Positions 12,145-21,041 of a stretch of 64,000 nucleotides of DNA are shown one piece after another. Under the pieces are notes generated by a model. It saw nothing but the letters and a program-made list of their open reading frames with translations, ran no database searches and had not been told where the DNA came from. The position numbers were made by a program, and so were the translations under genes. Position 1 is the first letter of the stretch, and every line of letters starts with the position of its first letter. Source of the DNA: Oscillatoriales cyanobacterium (GTDB taxonomy: Bacteria; Cyanobacteriota; Cyanobacteriia; Cyanobacteriales; Laspinemataceae); assembly GCA_011390955.1 (NCBI GenBank), contig JAABRM010000002.1:186001-250000 (forward strand). Reading direction: 5' to 3'.

Positions 12145-12257
12145 TGGTGAATTATGGCGCGATCGCGGCCATCAGATCGCCATTCGATCGCCATCATTTA
12201 TTTTCCTCTGTAATTTCCCTCTGGTTTCTCATCTATTAATCCATTCAAGTATCGATT

Positions 12258-12893
12258 ATGAACGCTAAACAATTTGACGAGCAATTTGCCAATTCTAAGC
12301 CGTTTCAATTCTTTTCTGGACTGGGTTTAGTTATCTTTAGTAGTTTGATGTTTATGAGTTGGCAACGGGCATTGTCAGAAGTGGAAACCGCTAATGCAAC
12401 TCCAGGGGCTATGGCGGCGGCTGTATCCTCAACTACCCCAGAAACTCCCGCGATCGGTCAGCCAATTTCTATGGAATCTCCATCGGAAACTCCGATCGCT
12501 GCTGCGGAAGTACCGGAGACAAACTCAATGGCGATCGCCTCTGTCCCGGAAATTATTGATGCAACTGAACTGCAAGAGTTAAAGGCAAAATTGTCTAAGC
12601 AAATTGAGCAAAATTGGACAGAAGTTCCCACCTTTTCTAGTCATCTAATTTATCAAGTTCAAGTAACTTCAGATGGCGCGATCGCCGCTTATCAAGAGGT
12701 GAATCTCCCCGCCAAAGATTATGTGAATCAAACACCTTTAGTTCAATTAGTTCAATTGAGCAATGATTCCATAAATCACAGCGCTATGAACCGTAGCACA
12801 GAGATGACCCAAAAATCCGTGACTAAGTTCTTGGTCATGTTCACTCCAGGGGGACTGCTGGAAGTGAGTCCGTGGCTGAGTCAAGAATCCTAG
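12258..12893 (+). CDS. Membrane-anchored hypothetical protein between nirA and nrtP (paralog 1)
   Basis: The 211-residue protein has one N-terminal transmembrane segment (FFSGLGLVIFSSLMFMSW), a Pro/Ala/Thr/Glu-rich linker of about 70 residues, and a C-terminal domain of about 100 residues with IYQVQVTSDGAIAAYQEVN and LVMFTPGGLLEVSPW. The C-terminal domain has the beta pattern of TonB C-terminal-like domains, which is an impression rather than a match. It is clearly paralogous to the next gene (13178-13867): QNWTEVPTFSSHLIYQ here against ENWTTNPTFTSSLVYQ there. Position inside the nitrate cluster suggests an accessory role, perhaps with the transporter, but no function is known to me. Confidence 0.75.
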   Translation: MNAKQFDEQFANSKPFQFFSGLGLVIFSSLMFMSWQRALSEVETANATPGAMAAAVSSTTPETPAIGQPISMESPSETPIAAAEVPETNSMAIASVPEIIDATELQELKAKLSKQIEQNWTEVPTFSSHLIYQVQVTSDGAIAAYQEVNLPAKDYVNQTPLVQLVQLSNDSINHSAMNRSTEMTQKSVTKFLVMFTPGGLLEVSPWLSQES

Positions 12894-13177
12894 TCAAAAT
12901 TGCTAGGAACGGAGATCGCGATCGCCTTGACTGGCCACCCAACCATTACCGCCAAACCGAGGCAAAAACTTAACCTTAACGGTAAAGCTCTCAGTTCAAG
13001 CAATCCAGACATTCCCAGGATCAATTGTTCACTGCTAACGTTTAAATTTTGGATCTTATGGTAATGTGCAGCCGCAAAGCGAGAATTTTTGATCTGTTTA
13101 ACCTGAACCAACTAGGCCAAATTATCATAAAATTCTCACACATCCGGGCTACTTTAAAGTAAGGAAAAAAACCTGCT

Positions 13178-13867
13178 ATGTCTACCAACAAAGCGACTGA
13201 AAACCCATCTACCGATCAACATTACCGTTCTGATGCCCTAATTGCCACTGGCGCCACCGTGTCTGTATTGATCCTGGGCGGGGTTCTACAATTCATCTCA
13301 CCCAAGGTGACTCCTGAGAAAATGGCCACGCCTGCGGAGGAAAGTCAACCCGCTGTGACTTACTCCACCAGCTTATCGACCGGCAGTGAAGATGCCAACT
13401 CCCTGGAGATGACTACCTCTGAATTGGTCAAACCGACTTCCGAAAAGACGGAAGAAATTGCCCTGACCACAGAGAACCTTTCCGCCACCAGTACCCAGAT
13501 GACGGAAACAGCGACCGCAGCGCCAGAGGCAACCGCCCCAGGGACTACAATGGCGGACACAGAATCGACTATTACCGATCCGGCAACTCTTCAAGCATTA
13601 AACAGCCAAGTATTGAGCAAAATTGATGAAAATTGGACGACTAATCCCACATTTACCTCTAGTTTGGTGTATCAGATTAATGTCACCGAATCAGGAGCGA
13701 TCGCCTCTTACAAAGAAATCAATGAATCAGCCAAAAATTATAGCAATGAAACTCCTTTACCCAGCTTAATCGATCCGGCGGCAACCTCAGACAAAACTGC
13801 TAAATTTGTGGTGGTTTTTACCCCCAGTGGGCAACTGGAAGTTAGCCCTTGGATTTCCGGTAATTAA
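13178..13867 (+). CDS. Membrane-anchored hypothetical protein between nirA and nrtP (paralog 2)
   Basis: The 229-residue protein repeats the architecture of the preceding gene: a short cytoplasmic N terminus, a transmembrane segment (LIATGATVSVLILGGVLQF), a long Thr/Glu/Ala/Pro-rich linker, and a conserved C-terminal domain ending FVVVFTPSGQLEVSPW. AAGGAAAA precedes the ATG. The linker has diverged freely while the C-terminal 100 residues are conserved between the two copies, so the C-terminal domain, probably on the far side of the membrane, carries the function. A 284-base gap separates the two copies, so they may have separate promoters. Confidence 0.75.
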   Translation: MSTNKATENPSTDQHYRSDALIATGATVSVLILGGVLQFISPKVTPEKMATPAEESQPAVTYSTSLSTGSEDANSLEMTTSELVKPTSEKTEEIALTTENLSATSTQMTETATAAPEATAPGTTMADTESTITDPATLQALNSQVLSKIDENWTTNPTFTSSLVYQINVTESGAIASYKEINESAKNYSNETPLPSLIDPAATSDKTAKFVVVFTPSGQLEVSPWISGN

Positions 13868-14321
13868 ACCTGAAATTTTTCCGAACGGCTGGGTGATAAT
13901 GCAACGAAAAAACAATGAGTTATTATCATTAATCAACTCATTATAAATGAGAAATAAATCATAATTTATTCCATTTTTAGACCTGCATTCACCCCAGCTA
14001 TTCCTGGGTTGTATAATAATTTAGCGAACAAGTTAGCGAAAAATTAAACATCGCAATAATAGTCGAGTTTTTCAATCTAGCGGTAAAAATTCCTCTGGTT
14101 CCCTAGCAATCAAGCCATAAAGCCGATTCATCCGAGGGTAAATTCAGCCCAATAAATATGGTTTAAAAGGGAAAAAAACCTTTCCTACAAGACAATAACT
14201 TTTATCCGGCCAAATAAGTTCATCCAGTGAGGTATTTAGACATCTCTACTAGACCTTCTCTATCTTTAACCGAACAACGAATAACCAACAAACAATTAAT
14301 CGCACTAAATAGAGGTATCTA
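13868..14321. other. Gene-free leader upstream of nrtP
   Basis: This 454-base AT-rich gap separates paralog 2 from the nitrate transporter. I looked for the NtcA consensus GTA-N8-TAC and found only an imperfect GTA-N8-TAG near 14010. No gene, terminator or repeat stands out. Confidence 0.45.
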
Positions 14322-15833
14322 ATGTTAAAAGAATTATGGTCTTTAAAGGGTCGATACAAGATCCTACACCTAACATGGTTTGCTTTCTTTCTCTCCTTTG
14401 TTGTCTGGTTTAACTTAGCGCCTTTAGCCACCGCTTTACAGGAAGATTTAGGATTAGAAGTTGGCCAAATACGCACCCTGGCAATTTGTAACGTTGCCCT
14501 GACCGTACCTGCCCGAATTATTATTGGAATGTTATTAGATAAATACGGCCCAAGAATTACTTATTCTTTGCTCTTAATTTATGCCTCAATTCCTTGTCTT
14601 GGTTTTGCCTTAGCCCAAAATTTTAATCAGTTAGTGATTAGCCGTTTGGCTTTAAGTATTGTCGGGGCTGGATTTGTGATTGGTATCCGCATGGTGGCGG
14701 AATGGTTTCCCCCCAAGGAAATTGGTTTGGCTGAAGGAATTTACGGCGGTTGGGGTAACTTTGGTTCTGCCGGGGCAGCCTTTACTTTGCCCACGGTGGC
14801 AGCGGTACTGACAATGGGCGCGGGTACGGCAATCAACTGGCGAGTAGCGATCGCGCTAACAGGAATTATCGCCGCAGTTTACGGAATTTTCTACTATTTT
14901 AATGTCCAAGATACTCCCAGTGGCAAAGTTTATCAAAAGCCCAAGCGCCACGGTGGTTTAGAGGTTACCAGCCAAAAAGATTTCTGGTTTTTAATCTTAA
15001 TGAATTTGCCCTTGTCTGGAGTTTTGGGAGTTCTCGCTTGGCGCTTAAGCAAAGTCGGATTTCTCAGCCAAACCCAGCTATTCATGGTTTGGTCATTTCT
15101 CATCGGTCTTTATGCCTTCCAAAGTTATAAGTGTTGGGATGTGAATAAAGAACTGATGACCGGCAAAAAGCACTATCCCCCTCAAGACCGTTATGAATTT
15201 TCCCAGGTAGCAATTTTAGAACTCACTTATTTAGTTAACTTTGGTTCAGAACTGGCGGTTGTCTCCATGTTGCCCGCATTTTTTGAAGGAACTTTTGGCT
15301 TGAGTAAAGCTTTAGCGGGGATGATTGCCGCTAGTTATGCCTTTATGAACTTAGCAGCCCGTCCCGGTGGTGGCTTAATTTCTGACACTTTAGGCAGCCG
15401 CAAAATGACCATGACTGTTCTTACCGCTGGGATGGGAATTGGCTATCTGATTTTTAGTAGCGTTCGAGGCAATTGGTGGCTACCCTTGGCGATCGCATTA
15501 ACTATGATGGCATCATTTTTTGTCCAAGCTGGTGAAGGTTCTACCTTTGCAATGGTGCCCTTAATTAAACGTCGAGTTACAGGTCAAATTGCTGGCAACG
15601 TCGGGGCTTACGGAAATGTGGGCGCGGTGCTTTATCTAACTATGTTCAGCCTTTTACCCGAAGGCGATATTGGCAACCGTATCTTTTTCCAAGTGCTCGG
15701 AGTGGCTTCATTAATTGTCGCTTTCTTATGTATGTTTTATCTGAAAGAACCTTTGGGTTCTTTTGCGGAACATCACGAAGATGAAGCCCCGGATACTGCC
15801 CCAATCCGAGAAAAGTTGGAAGTATTGCGTTAG
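14322..15833 (+). CDS. nrtP: Nitrate/nitrite permease of the NNP (MFS) family
   Basis: The 503-residue protein is a 12-helix major facilitator of the nitrate-nitrite porter family. Both NNP signatures are present: GIYGGWGNFGSAGAA in helix 5 and GNVGAYGNVGAVLYL in helix 11. The conserved arginines lie in LVISRLALSIVG-type and AARPGGGLISD segments. A long loop after helix 6-7 (YKCWDVNKELMTGKKHYP) is typical of cyanobacterial NrtP. It imports nitrate across the plasma membrane, replacing the NrtABCD ABC system that other cyanobacteria carry here. narB follows after 115 bases. Confidence 0.94.
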   Translation: MLKELWSLKGRYKILHLTWFAFFLSFVVWFNLAPLATALQEDLGLEVGQIRTLAICNVALTVPARIIIGMLLDKYGPRITYSLLLIYASIPCLGFALAQNFNQLVISRLALSIVGAGFVIGIRMVAEWFPPKEIGLAEGIYGGWGNFGSAGAAFTLPTVAAVLTMGAGTAINWRVAIALTGIIAAVYGIFYYFNVQDTPSGKVYQKPKRHGGLEVTSQKDFWFLILMNLPLSGVLGVLAWRLSKVGFLSQTQLFMVWSFLIGLYAFQSYKCWDVNKELMTGKKHYPPQDRYEFSQVAILELTYLVNFGSELAVVSMLPAFFEGTFGLSKALAGMIAASYAFMNLAARPGGGLISDTLGSRKMTMTVLTAGMGIGYLIFSSVRGNWWLPLAIALTMMASFFVQAGEGSTFAMVPLIKRRVTGQIAGNVGAYGNVGAVLYLTMFSLLPEGDIGNRIFFQVLGVASLIVAFLCMFYLKEPLGSFAEHHEDEAPDTAPIREKLEVLR

Positions 15834-15847
15834 TTAACATTTGACAG

Positions 15848-15888
15848 ATTTGTAGGTTTGGTTGAGAGAATAAACCCAACCTACAAAT
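15848..15888 (+). other. Stem-loop between nrtP and narB
   Basis: ATTTGTAGGTTTGG and CCAACCTACAAAT pair over about 16 positions with one wobble around a short loop. No T-run follows, so it is more likely an RNA-processing or stability element, or a repeat remnant, than a terminator. Confidence 0.45.
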
Positions 15889-15948
15889 ACTCCAAATACT
15901 GAATATTTAGATCGAACAATTATATTTTATCAGCAAAAAATTTTTATT

Positions 15949-18165
15949 ATGACTAACTGTAACCAAACTAACTTAAACAAAACAATTTGTCCTTACTGTG
16001 GGGTGGGCTGTGGTTTGGAAGTATCTCCACCGGCACAAAAGGGAAAACCCACTCATAAAGATGGTGAAGGAACGCCGATTTGGAAAGTTCAAGGCGATCG
16101 CGCACATCCTTCTAGTTTGGGCAAAGTCTGTGTCAAAGGCGCTACAGTTAGCGAATCATTACATAAAGACCGATTGAAATATCCCATGATGCGAGAATCT
16201 CTCGATCGACCCTTTCGCCGCGCCACCTGGGATGAAGCATTCGATCGCATTGTGCAACGCATTCAAACCGTGCGAGAAACCCAAGGCCCAAACGCACTTT
16301 TTCTCTACGGTTCCGGTCAGTTTCAAACCGAAGACTATTACACCGCTGAAAAACTTTTTACCGGCTGTTTAAACAGCAACAATTTTGATACTAATTCCCG
16401 CCTTTGTATGTCCAGTGCGGTGGTGGGTTATACCCAAAGTTTTGGGTCTGATGGCCCCCCTTGTTGCTATGAAGATTTAGAACTTACCGACTTTGCTTTT
16501 CTCATTGGCACCAATACCGCTGAATGTCACCCAATTGTATTTAATCGCCTGCGACAACACCACAAAAAAAACCCCCAAGTCAAAATGGTCGTGGTCGATC
16601 CCCGTCGCACCCAAACCGCTGAAGCCGCTGATTTACATTTAGCCATTCGACCGGGTACAGATATTGACCTATTAAATGGAATCGCCCATTTATTAATGCG
16701 ATGGGGATATATTGATACGTCTTTTATTGATGAATGTACCTCTGGGTTTCCCGCTTTTGCCGAAGTAATTCAGAACACCGCCCCGGAATTGGTAGCGAGA
16801 ACTTGTGGCATTCGGCTGGATGAATTGGAACAAGCAGCCCGGTGGTGGGGTGAGTCACGTCGCGTCTTGTCTCTCTGGTCAATGGGGATGAATCAGTCCT
16901 CGGAAGGAACCGCTAAGGTGCGATCGCTGATTAACCTGCATTTAATGACTGGGCAAATCGGTAAACCGGGGGCGGGGCCATTCTCCCTCACCGGACAACC
17001 GAATGCGATGGGAGGTCGAGAAGCGGGAGGACTTTGCAGTATTTTAGCGGGCTATCGGTCGATTTCAAACCCTCAACATCGCGCCGAAGTCGAACAATTT
17101 TGGGGAATTCCGGCTGGCAGCATTCAGCCCCAACGGGGGATGACCACCGTGGAGATGATCCGGGGTTTAGAAGCGGGAGAAGTGGGTTTTTTATGGATTG
17201 CCGCCACCAATCCAGCGGTGAGTATGCCGGATATCAAGCGGACTCAAGCGGCTTTGCGTCAATCCCCGTTTACGGTTTATCAAGATGCCTATTATCCGAC
17301 GGAAACCGCGCAATATGCCCATGTGTTGTTGCCCGCTGCCCAATGGAGTGAGAAAACTGGGGTGATGACCAACTCGGAAAGGGTGGTGACTTTGTGCGCT
17401 GGATTTCGCGAACCCCCTGGACAAGCTAAAGCGGATTGGGAAATTTTTGCGGAAGTGGGGCGGCGTTTGGGTTTTGCCGATAAGTTTAATTTTGCTAATT
17501 CCGCCGAAGTCTATGGGGAATTTGTCCAATTAACCAAAGGTCGTCCTTGTGATACTTCCGGGTTGAGTCATCAACTTTTGGCGGAACATGGCCCGATTCA
17601 ATGGCCTTTTTCCGCTGACCAAGTTACTCCCAACTTTGCCACGAATAAGCGGTTATATACGGATTTCCGCTTTAATACCCCCGATGGTCGGGCCCGGTTT
17701 GGGGCTTATTATGCCAAAGGTTTGGCCGAACCGCCGAGTCCCGATTATCCGTTTGTGCTGACTACGGGCAGGCTTTATGGTCATTGGCATACCCAAACTC
17801 GGACGGGACGAATTCCCAAGACCGCTAAGATGCACCCAGATCCGTTTATAGAAATTCATCCCCGTGATGCGGAGAAGTTGGGGATTTCTGAGGGAATGCC
17901 GGTGGAAGTGCGATCGCCCCGTGGCAATGCTGTGTTTCCGGCCATGATTACCGAGGCGATCGCCCGTGGGACCGTGTTTGTACCGATGCACTGGGGCTTC
18001 CTTTGGGCCGAAAATGCCGAAGCCAACGCCCTGACTCACTCCGAGTCCTGTCCCGACTCCTTGCAACCAGAGTTAAAAGCCTGTGCGGTGCAGTTAGTCG
18101 CGATCGCCCAAGCAGAAACCGGGTGGCTTCAGACCATCTCTGCCACCCAACAGCAGCGATCGTAG
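15949..18165 (+). CDS. narB: Ferredoxin-nitrate reductase
   Basis: The 738-residue molybdoenzyme reduces nitrate to nitrite with ferredoxin electrons. The N-terminal [4Fe-4S] site is [12 protein letters not shown] followed by [10 protein letters not shown]. The bis-MGD-binding body of the NapA/NarB family follows, with the active-site region [12 protein letters not shown] near residue 145, so Cys in RLCMSS is the likely Mo ligand. A C-terminal MGD domain contains [19 protein letters not shown]. The last 20 or so residues ([13 protein letters not shown]) are encoded by a family A repeat that has become part of the reading frame. NarM, its presumed maturation partner, lies downstream. Confidence 0.96.
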   Translation: MTNCNQTNLNKTICPYCGVGCGLEVSPPAQKGKPTHKDGEGTPIWKVQGDRAHPSSLGKVCVKGATVSESLHKDRLKYPMMRESLDRPFRRATWDEAFDRIVQRIQTVRETQGPNALFLYGSGQFQTEDYYTAEKLFTGCLNSNNFDTNSRLCMSSAVVGYTQSFGSDGPPCCYEDLELTDFAFLIGTNTAECHPIVFNRLRQHHKKNPQVKMVVVDPRRTQTAEAADLHLAIRPGTDIDLLNGIAHLLMRWGYIDTSFIDECTSGFPAFAEVIQNTAPELVARTCGIRLDELEQAARWWGESRRVLSLWSMGMNQSSEGTAKVRSLINLHLMTGQIGKPGAGPFSLTGQPNAMGGREAGGLCSILAGYRSISNPQHRAEVEQFWGIPAGSIQPQRGMTTVEMIRGLEAGEVGFLWIAATNPAVSMPDIKRTQAALRQSPFTVYQDAYYPTETAQYAHVLLPAAQWSEKTGVMTNSERVVTLCAGFREPPGQAKADWEIFAEVGRRLGFADKFNFANSAEVYGEFVQLTKGRPCDTSGLSHQLLAEHGPIQWPFSADQVTPNFATNKRLYTDFRFNTPDGRARFGAYYAKGLAEPPSPDYPFVLTTGRLYGHWHTQTRTGRIPKTAKMHPDPFIEIHPRDAEKLGISEGMPVEVRSPRGNAVFPAMITEAIARGTVFVPMHWGFLWAENAEANALTHSESCPDSLQPELKACAVQLVAIAQAETGWLQTISATQQQRS
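18113..18152 (+). repeat. Half copy of repeat family A inside the narB 3' end
   Basis: The bases AGAAACCGGGTGGCTTCAGA and the following CCATCTCTGCCACCCAAC match the left half and core of family A, with changes that keep the narB frame open. The repeat therefore supplies coding sequence for the narB C terminus. Confidence 0.75.
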
Positions 18166-18171
18166 AAACTA

Positions 18172-18260
18172 GGTTGTTGGTTGTTGGTTGTTGGTTGTTG
18201 GTTGTTGGTTGTTGGTTGTTGGTTGTTGGTTGTTGGTTGTTGGTTGTTGGTTGTTGGTTG
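18172..18260. repeat. Heptanucleotide tandem array (GGTTGTT)
   Basis: About 12 perfect units of GGTTGTT start 7 bases after the narB stop codon. Low-complexity pyrimidine-rich sequence with runs of CCCCTCCG and ACACCCT follows up to about 18355, then the leader of the PsiE-like gene. Confidence 0.92.
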
Positions 18261-18518
18261 CTAGTTATTTGCACCTCTGCACCCCTGCCCCTCCGCTCCT
18301 CCGCCCCTCCGCCCCTCCGCTCCCCTACACCCTACACCCTACACCCTACACCCTGTTCCATGTTGCTTATTCGGTGTTCTACCCCAAGCAACAAACAACA
18401 AATAACCAACAACAAATATTTTTTCTTTTAAAACTTCTAATTAGAAGCCACTGTGCTATAGACTAGGCATAATAATAGTTCCAGTCAATATATCAGCCCT
18501 TTGCCTACCTCCTAGTCT

Positions 18519-18998
18519 ATGGCTCCCAGCAAAAAAACTAAACTTAATAAATTCTTCACAGACATCGCGATGTGGTTTCGCGATGATAATTTCATGTCTG
18601 GCATTCACTGGATGGAAGGATTCTTCTCTAAAGTTCTATCCTTGGTAATGATTTTTATCATTATCGTCTCAGTGGGCGACCTCATTCTTGTGGTGGCTAA
18701 AGATTTTTTAACTACCCCAGATATTTTTTTAGATAAAACATTATTTAAACTGTTTGGTTTATTTTTAGATATTTTAATCGCCCTAGAAGTATTAGAAAAT
18801 ATTACCGCTTATTTACGCAAGCACGTCGTTCAAGTCGAATTAGTCATTGTCACCTCTTTGGTAGCGGTGGCGCGGAAAATCATTATTTTTGACTTTAGCA
18901 AGCTCAAAGGCTTAGATTTAATTGGCTTAGGACTGGCTATTTTTGCCCTTTCCATTAGTTACTGGATTGTCCGCAACTTAAATCGAAAAATAGACTGA
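18519..18998 (+). CDS. PsiE-like integral membrane protein (copy 1)
   Basis: The 159-residue protein has four predicted transmembrane helices and matches the phosphate-starvation-inducible PsiE family pattern: KLFGLFLDILIALEVLENI in helix 2, VVQVELVIVTSLVAVARKIIIFD in helix 3, and a last helix ending in basic residues. The biochemical role of PsiE is unknown. The gene is followed by a close paralog, and the pair sits between narB and narM, so these may be accessory to nitrate use or simply neighbours. A hairpin followed by a T-run overlaps its stop codon. Confidence 0.8.
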   Translation: MAPSKKTKLNKFFTDIAMWFRDDNFMSGIHWMEGFFSKVLSLVMIFIIIVSVGDLILVVAKDFLTTPDIFLDKTLFKLFGLFLDILIALEVLENITAYLRKHVVQVELVIVTSLVAVARKIIIFDFSKLKGLDLIGLGLAIFALSISYWIVRNLNRKID

Positions 18999-19021
18999 TT
19001 TCATCTGAAGTCAGTTTTTTT
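18994..19021 (+). terminator. Terminator or attenuator between the two PsiE-like genes
   Basis: ACTGATTTCA and TGAAGTCAGT form a ten-pair stem with one mismatch, followed directly by seven Ts. It overlaps the stop codon of copy 1 and lies 24 bases before copy 2, so it could lower expression of the second gene and narM. Confidence 0.65.
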
Positions 19022-19044
19022 ATGCAGTCTTTTTTAAAAAAAGC

Positions 19045-19518
19045 ATGAAAAACGAGCGAAACCACCAAATAAATTTAATTAAAAAAATTCTCAGTTTTTT
19101 TGATGACTCAGTTTTTATTTACAGCATTAATAAAATCCAAAAGTTTACTGCCAAAGTCCTATCCTTGGTGATGATTTTTGTGGTCGTTGTGTCAGTGTGG
19201 GACTTAATTATTGTCACCATAGAAGAATTTATGACCGAACCTGTCCTGGTGGGTCATCAAACATTATTTAAACTGTTTGGCTTATTTTTAGATGTATTAA
19301 TTGCCCTGGAAATTCTGGAGAATATTACCGCCTATCTGCAAAGTAATATGGTACAAATGGAGTTAGTGCTGGTGACATCGCTGATCGCCATGGCTCGGAA
19401 AATTATTATTTTTGACTTTAACAAAGCTGGAGGATTTGAGCTAATTGGAGTGGCAACAGCTATCCTGGCTTTATCCCTTAGTTATTTCATTATCCGCCAT
19501 AGCCATCGGCGATTATAA
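19045..19518 (+). CDS. PsiE-like integral membrane protein (copy 2)
   Basis: The 157-residue protein is a tandem paralog of the preceding gene. It keeps LFKLFGLFLDVLIALEILENI, VQMELVLVTSLIAMARKIIIFD and the basic C terminus, while the N-terminal 35 residues differ. It has four transmembrane helices. The conserved core with a diverged N terminus points to duplication followed by drift of the cytoplasmic tail. The narM start lies 41 bases after its stop. Confidence 0.8.
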   Translation: MKNERNHQINLIKKILSFFDDSVFIYSINKIQKFTAKVLSLVMIFVVVVSVWDLIIVTIEEFMTEPVLVGHQTLFKLFGLFLDVLIALEILENITAYLQSNMVQMELVLVTSLIAMARKIIIFDFNKAGGFELIGVATAILALSLSYFIIRHSHRRL

Positions 19519-19558
19519 ATCAGTTAATAGCAAATTAATATCACTCAGTAAAAAGAAG

Positions 19559-20008
19559 ATGACTTTTTTTCAATTTGAAGCGGATTTTGTGGATTCCCTC
19601 AATTGCATCCCCATGCAAGTACGCTATAAACTCGATACTTGTGGGGTGAAGTTAAAATTAGCCCATTGGCATAAGTTTCCCCAAGAAATTCGTTCCCAAT
19701 TGTGCGATCGCCCTTGCGGTAGCTTCACGGAAGTAAAAGACTATCACGACTGGTTACACCAACAAGTAATCGAACATACGGGCAGCGAAGCCAAAGACCT
19801 GCCCATTGAGGAAAATCCCCCGTGGTTAGATAATACAATTGTACCAGAAATGGTGCAAGCCAAAGCCCAAGCATTTAATTTAACCATTACTGTAGAACAA
19901 TGGGCAAACTTGACCCCATTACAAAGATTTGCCTTAATTAAACTCAGCCGTTCCAGCCACGAAAATGCTAATTTTATCCCCGCGATGAAAGAGTTTAATT
20001 TAGCTTAA
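19559..20008 (+). CDS. narM: Nitrate reductase-associated protein NarM
   Basis: The 149-residue protein belongs to the conserved nitrate reductase-associated family. It has FQFEADFVDSLNCIPMQVR at the N terminus, DTCGVKLKLAHWHKF, and PLQRFALIKLSRS near the end. In cyanobacteria NarM is required for active NarB, probably for maturation or cofactor insertion. The frame is open further upstream over the PsiE-like gene, but the ATG at 19559 matches the family start and avoids overlap. Its last bases are duplicated about 200 bases downstream (20201-20229), marking a local rearrangement. Confidence 0.92.
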   Translation: MTFFQFEADFVDSLNCIPMQVRYKLDTCGVKLKLAHWHKFPQEIRSQLCDRPCGSFTEVKDYHDWLHQQVIEHTGSEAKDLPIEENPPWLDNTIVPEMVQAKAQAFNLTITVEQWANLTPLQRFALIKLSRSSHENANFIPAMKEFNLA

Positions 20009-20030
20009 AATAAACCAAAAAATCGTGTTT

Positions 20031-20180
20031 ATATCAGCCTTTTTATTGGGTGGGTGACAGAGATTATTAGAATGTAGGGTGCGTTAGGCTGGCAATTAAC
20101 TTTGGCATAAACAATTAACTCTTATTCCAGCCGTAACGCACCTTTATGACCCTAAATTCTACTAATCTTAAAAATTATTG
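20031..20180. repeat. Left copy of a 150-bp direct repeat flanking the toxin-antitoxin cassette
   Basis: This segment, starting TATCAGCCTTTTTAT and ending CTTAAAAATTATTG, recurs at 21042-21198 with about 90% identity by eye. It contains a degenerate family A arm and a shortened family B element. Its final bases equal the 3' end of the kinase gene at 21186-21198. The following 20201-20229 repeats the narM 3' end. Confidence 0.85.
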
Positions 20181-20227
20181 CTACAATTAATAGCTTAATA
20201 GAGTTTAATTTAGTTTAAAATAAACCA

Positions 20228-20420
20228 AAGAAACCGGGTTTATATCAGCCATAAGGTTGGGTGACAGAGATTTTGCCAAGAAACCCGGTTTCTGAAAGAA
20301 GCGGTAAGCGGAGCTATGCCCAAAGGGCTTATCGCACCCCAAGCAACCAACCAAGAAACCGGGGTTTCTATCAGCCATAAGGTTGGGTGACAGATATCTG
20401 GTTAAGAAACCCGGTTTCTC
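20228..20420. repeat. Two family A copies in inverse arrangement
   Basis: Copies at about 20228-20294 and 20350-20420 have the AAGAAACCGGG arm, a core reading CATAAGGTTGGGTGACAGA (the complement of the usual core) and the closing AAGAAACCCGGTTTCT. They precede the toxin-antitoxin genes. Confidence 0.82.
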
Positions 20421-20499
20421 AATGGGCGATCGCGAGTGGAAGTGATAAAATTTGACCAGGGATTTCTGTTTTAACATTATTAAGCAATAGCCTAATCTT

Positions 20500-20727
20500 A
20501 TGAATACTCTCGACCAAGTGCTAGAAACTGCTTTACAACTCCCCTACGAACAGCAGGAAATGCTCATTAAAATTCTGCAAAATCGCCACCAAGAAAGTCG
20601 CCGGACAGAAATAGCTACGGATGCCAAAAAAACCTTAGCTGACTTCCATGCAGGCAAATTTCAACATCAGTCAGCCGAGGATATTATTATAACACTGCGC
20701 CAGTCTTTGCCAGAGGTAGAACCATGA
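20500..20727 (+). CDS. Putative antitoxin of a RelE/ParE-type pair
   Basis: The 75-residue protein starts MNTLDQVLETALQLPYEQQE, a pattern common in cyanobacterial antitoxins paired with RelE-like toxins. It has an N-terminal helical dimerisation-like segment and a C-terminal acidic helical tail (QSAEDIIITLRQSLPEVEP). The stop overlaps the toxin start by 4 bases (ATGA). Pairing with a recognisable RelE-fold toxin is the main support; the fold itself is not obvious. Confidence 0.8.
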   Translation: MNTLDQVLETALQLPYEQQEMLIKILQNRHQESRRTEIATDAKKTLADFHAGKFQHQSAEDIIITLRQSLPEVEP

Positions 20728-21008
20728 GTTTTCTGGTTTTAACCCCCAAATTCAAACGGGCATTTCGTAAATTTGTCAAAGGAAACCCCGCTCTCCAGCA
20801 ACGGATTGAAAATACCCTTCAACAAATGGAAACCGACGTATTTGCCCCGTCTTTGGGGACACATAAACTAAGCGGCAAACTTGAAGGTCTTCAGTCATGT
20901 TCTTGTGGCTATGATTGTCGTATTGTATTTTCGATTGAAAAAGATCCAGAAACTAATTTTCCAGTGATTGTTTTGCTTGATATCGGAACCCATGATGAAG
21001 TTTATTGA
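20724..21008 (+). CDS. RelE/ParE-family toxin (mRNA interferase-like)
   Basis: This 94-residue protein has the RelE-superfamily layout: LVLTPKFKRAFRKFVKGNPAL in helix 1-2, GTHKLSGKLEGLQSCSCGYDCRIVFSIE in the beta sheet, and a final VIVLLDIGTHDEVY, which is the usual YafQ/RelE ending. Such toxins cleave ribosome-bound mRNA or inhibit gyrase. The start codon overlaps the antitoxin stop. The cassette is enclosed by family A repeats and by a direct repeat, which suggests a mobile or recombined module. Confidence 0.88.
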   Translation: MSFLVLTPKFKRAFRKFVKGNPALQQRIENTLQQMETDVFAPSLGTHKLSGKLEGLQSCSCGYDCRIVFSIEKDPETNFPVIVLLDIGTHDEVY

Positions 21009-21041
21009 ATGTTTTATTTTTTACCAAATAAACCGGGTTTC

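Noticed and set aside
14009-14022. GTA-N8-TAG upstream of nrtP as an NtcA site
   Set aside because: The last base breaks the consensus and there is no well-placed -10 element; left out as a feature.
18172-18260. Heptamer array considered as a CRISPR array
   Set aside because: Seven-base perfect tandem units without spacers are not CRISPR repeats; no cas gene is present.
18003-18466. Overlapping forward frames after narB rich in VVGCWLL
   Set aside because: They translate the GGTTGTT array and low-complexity sequence and overlap the narB end.
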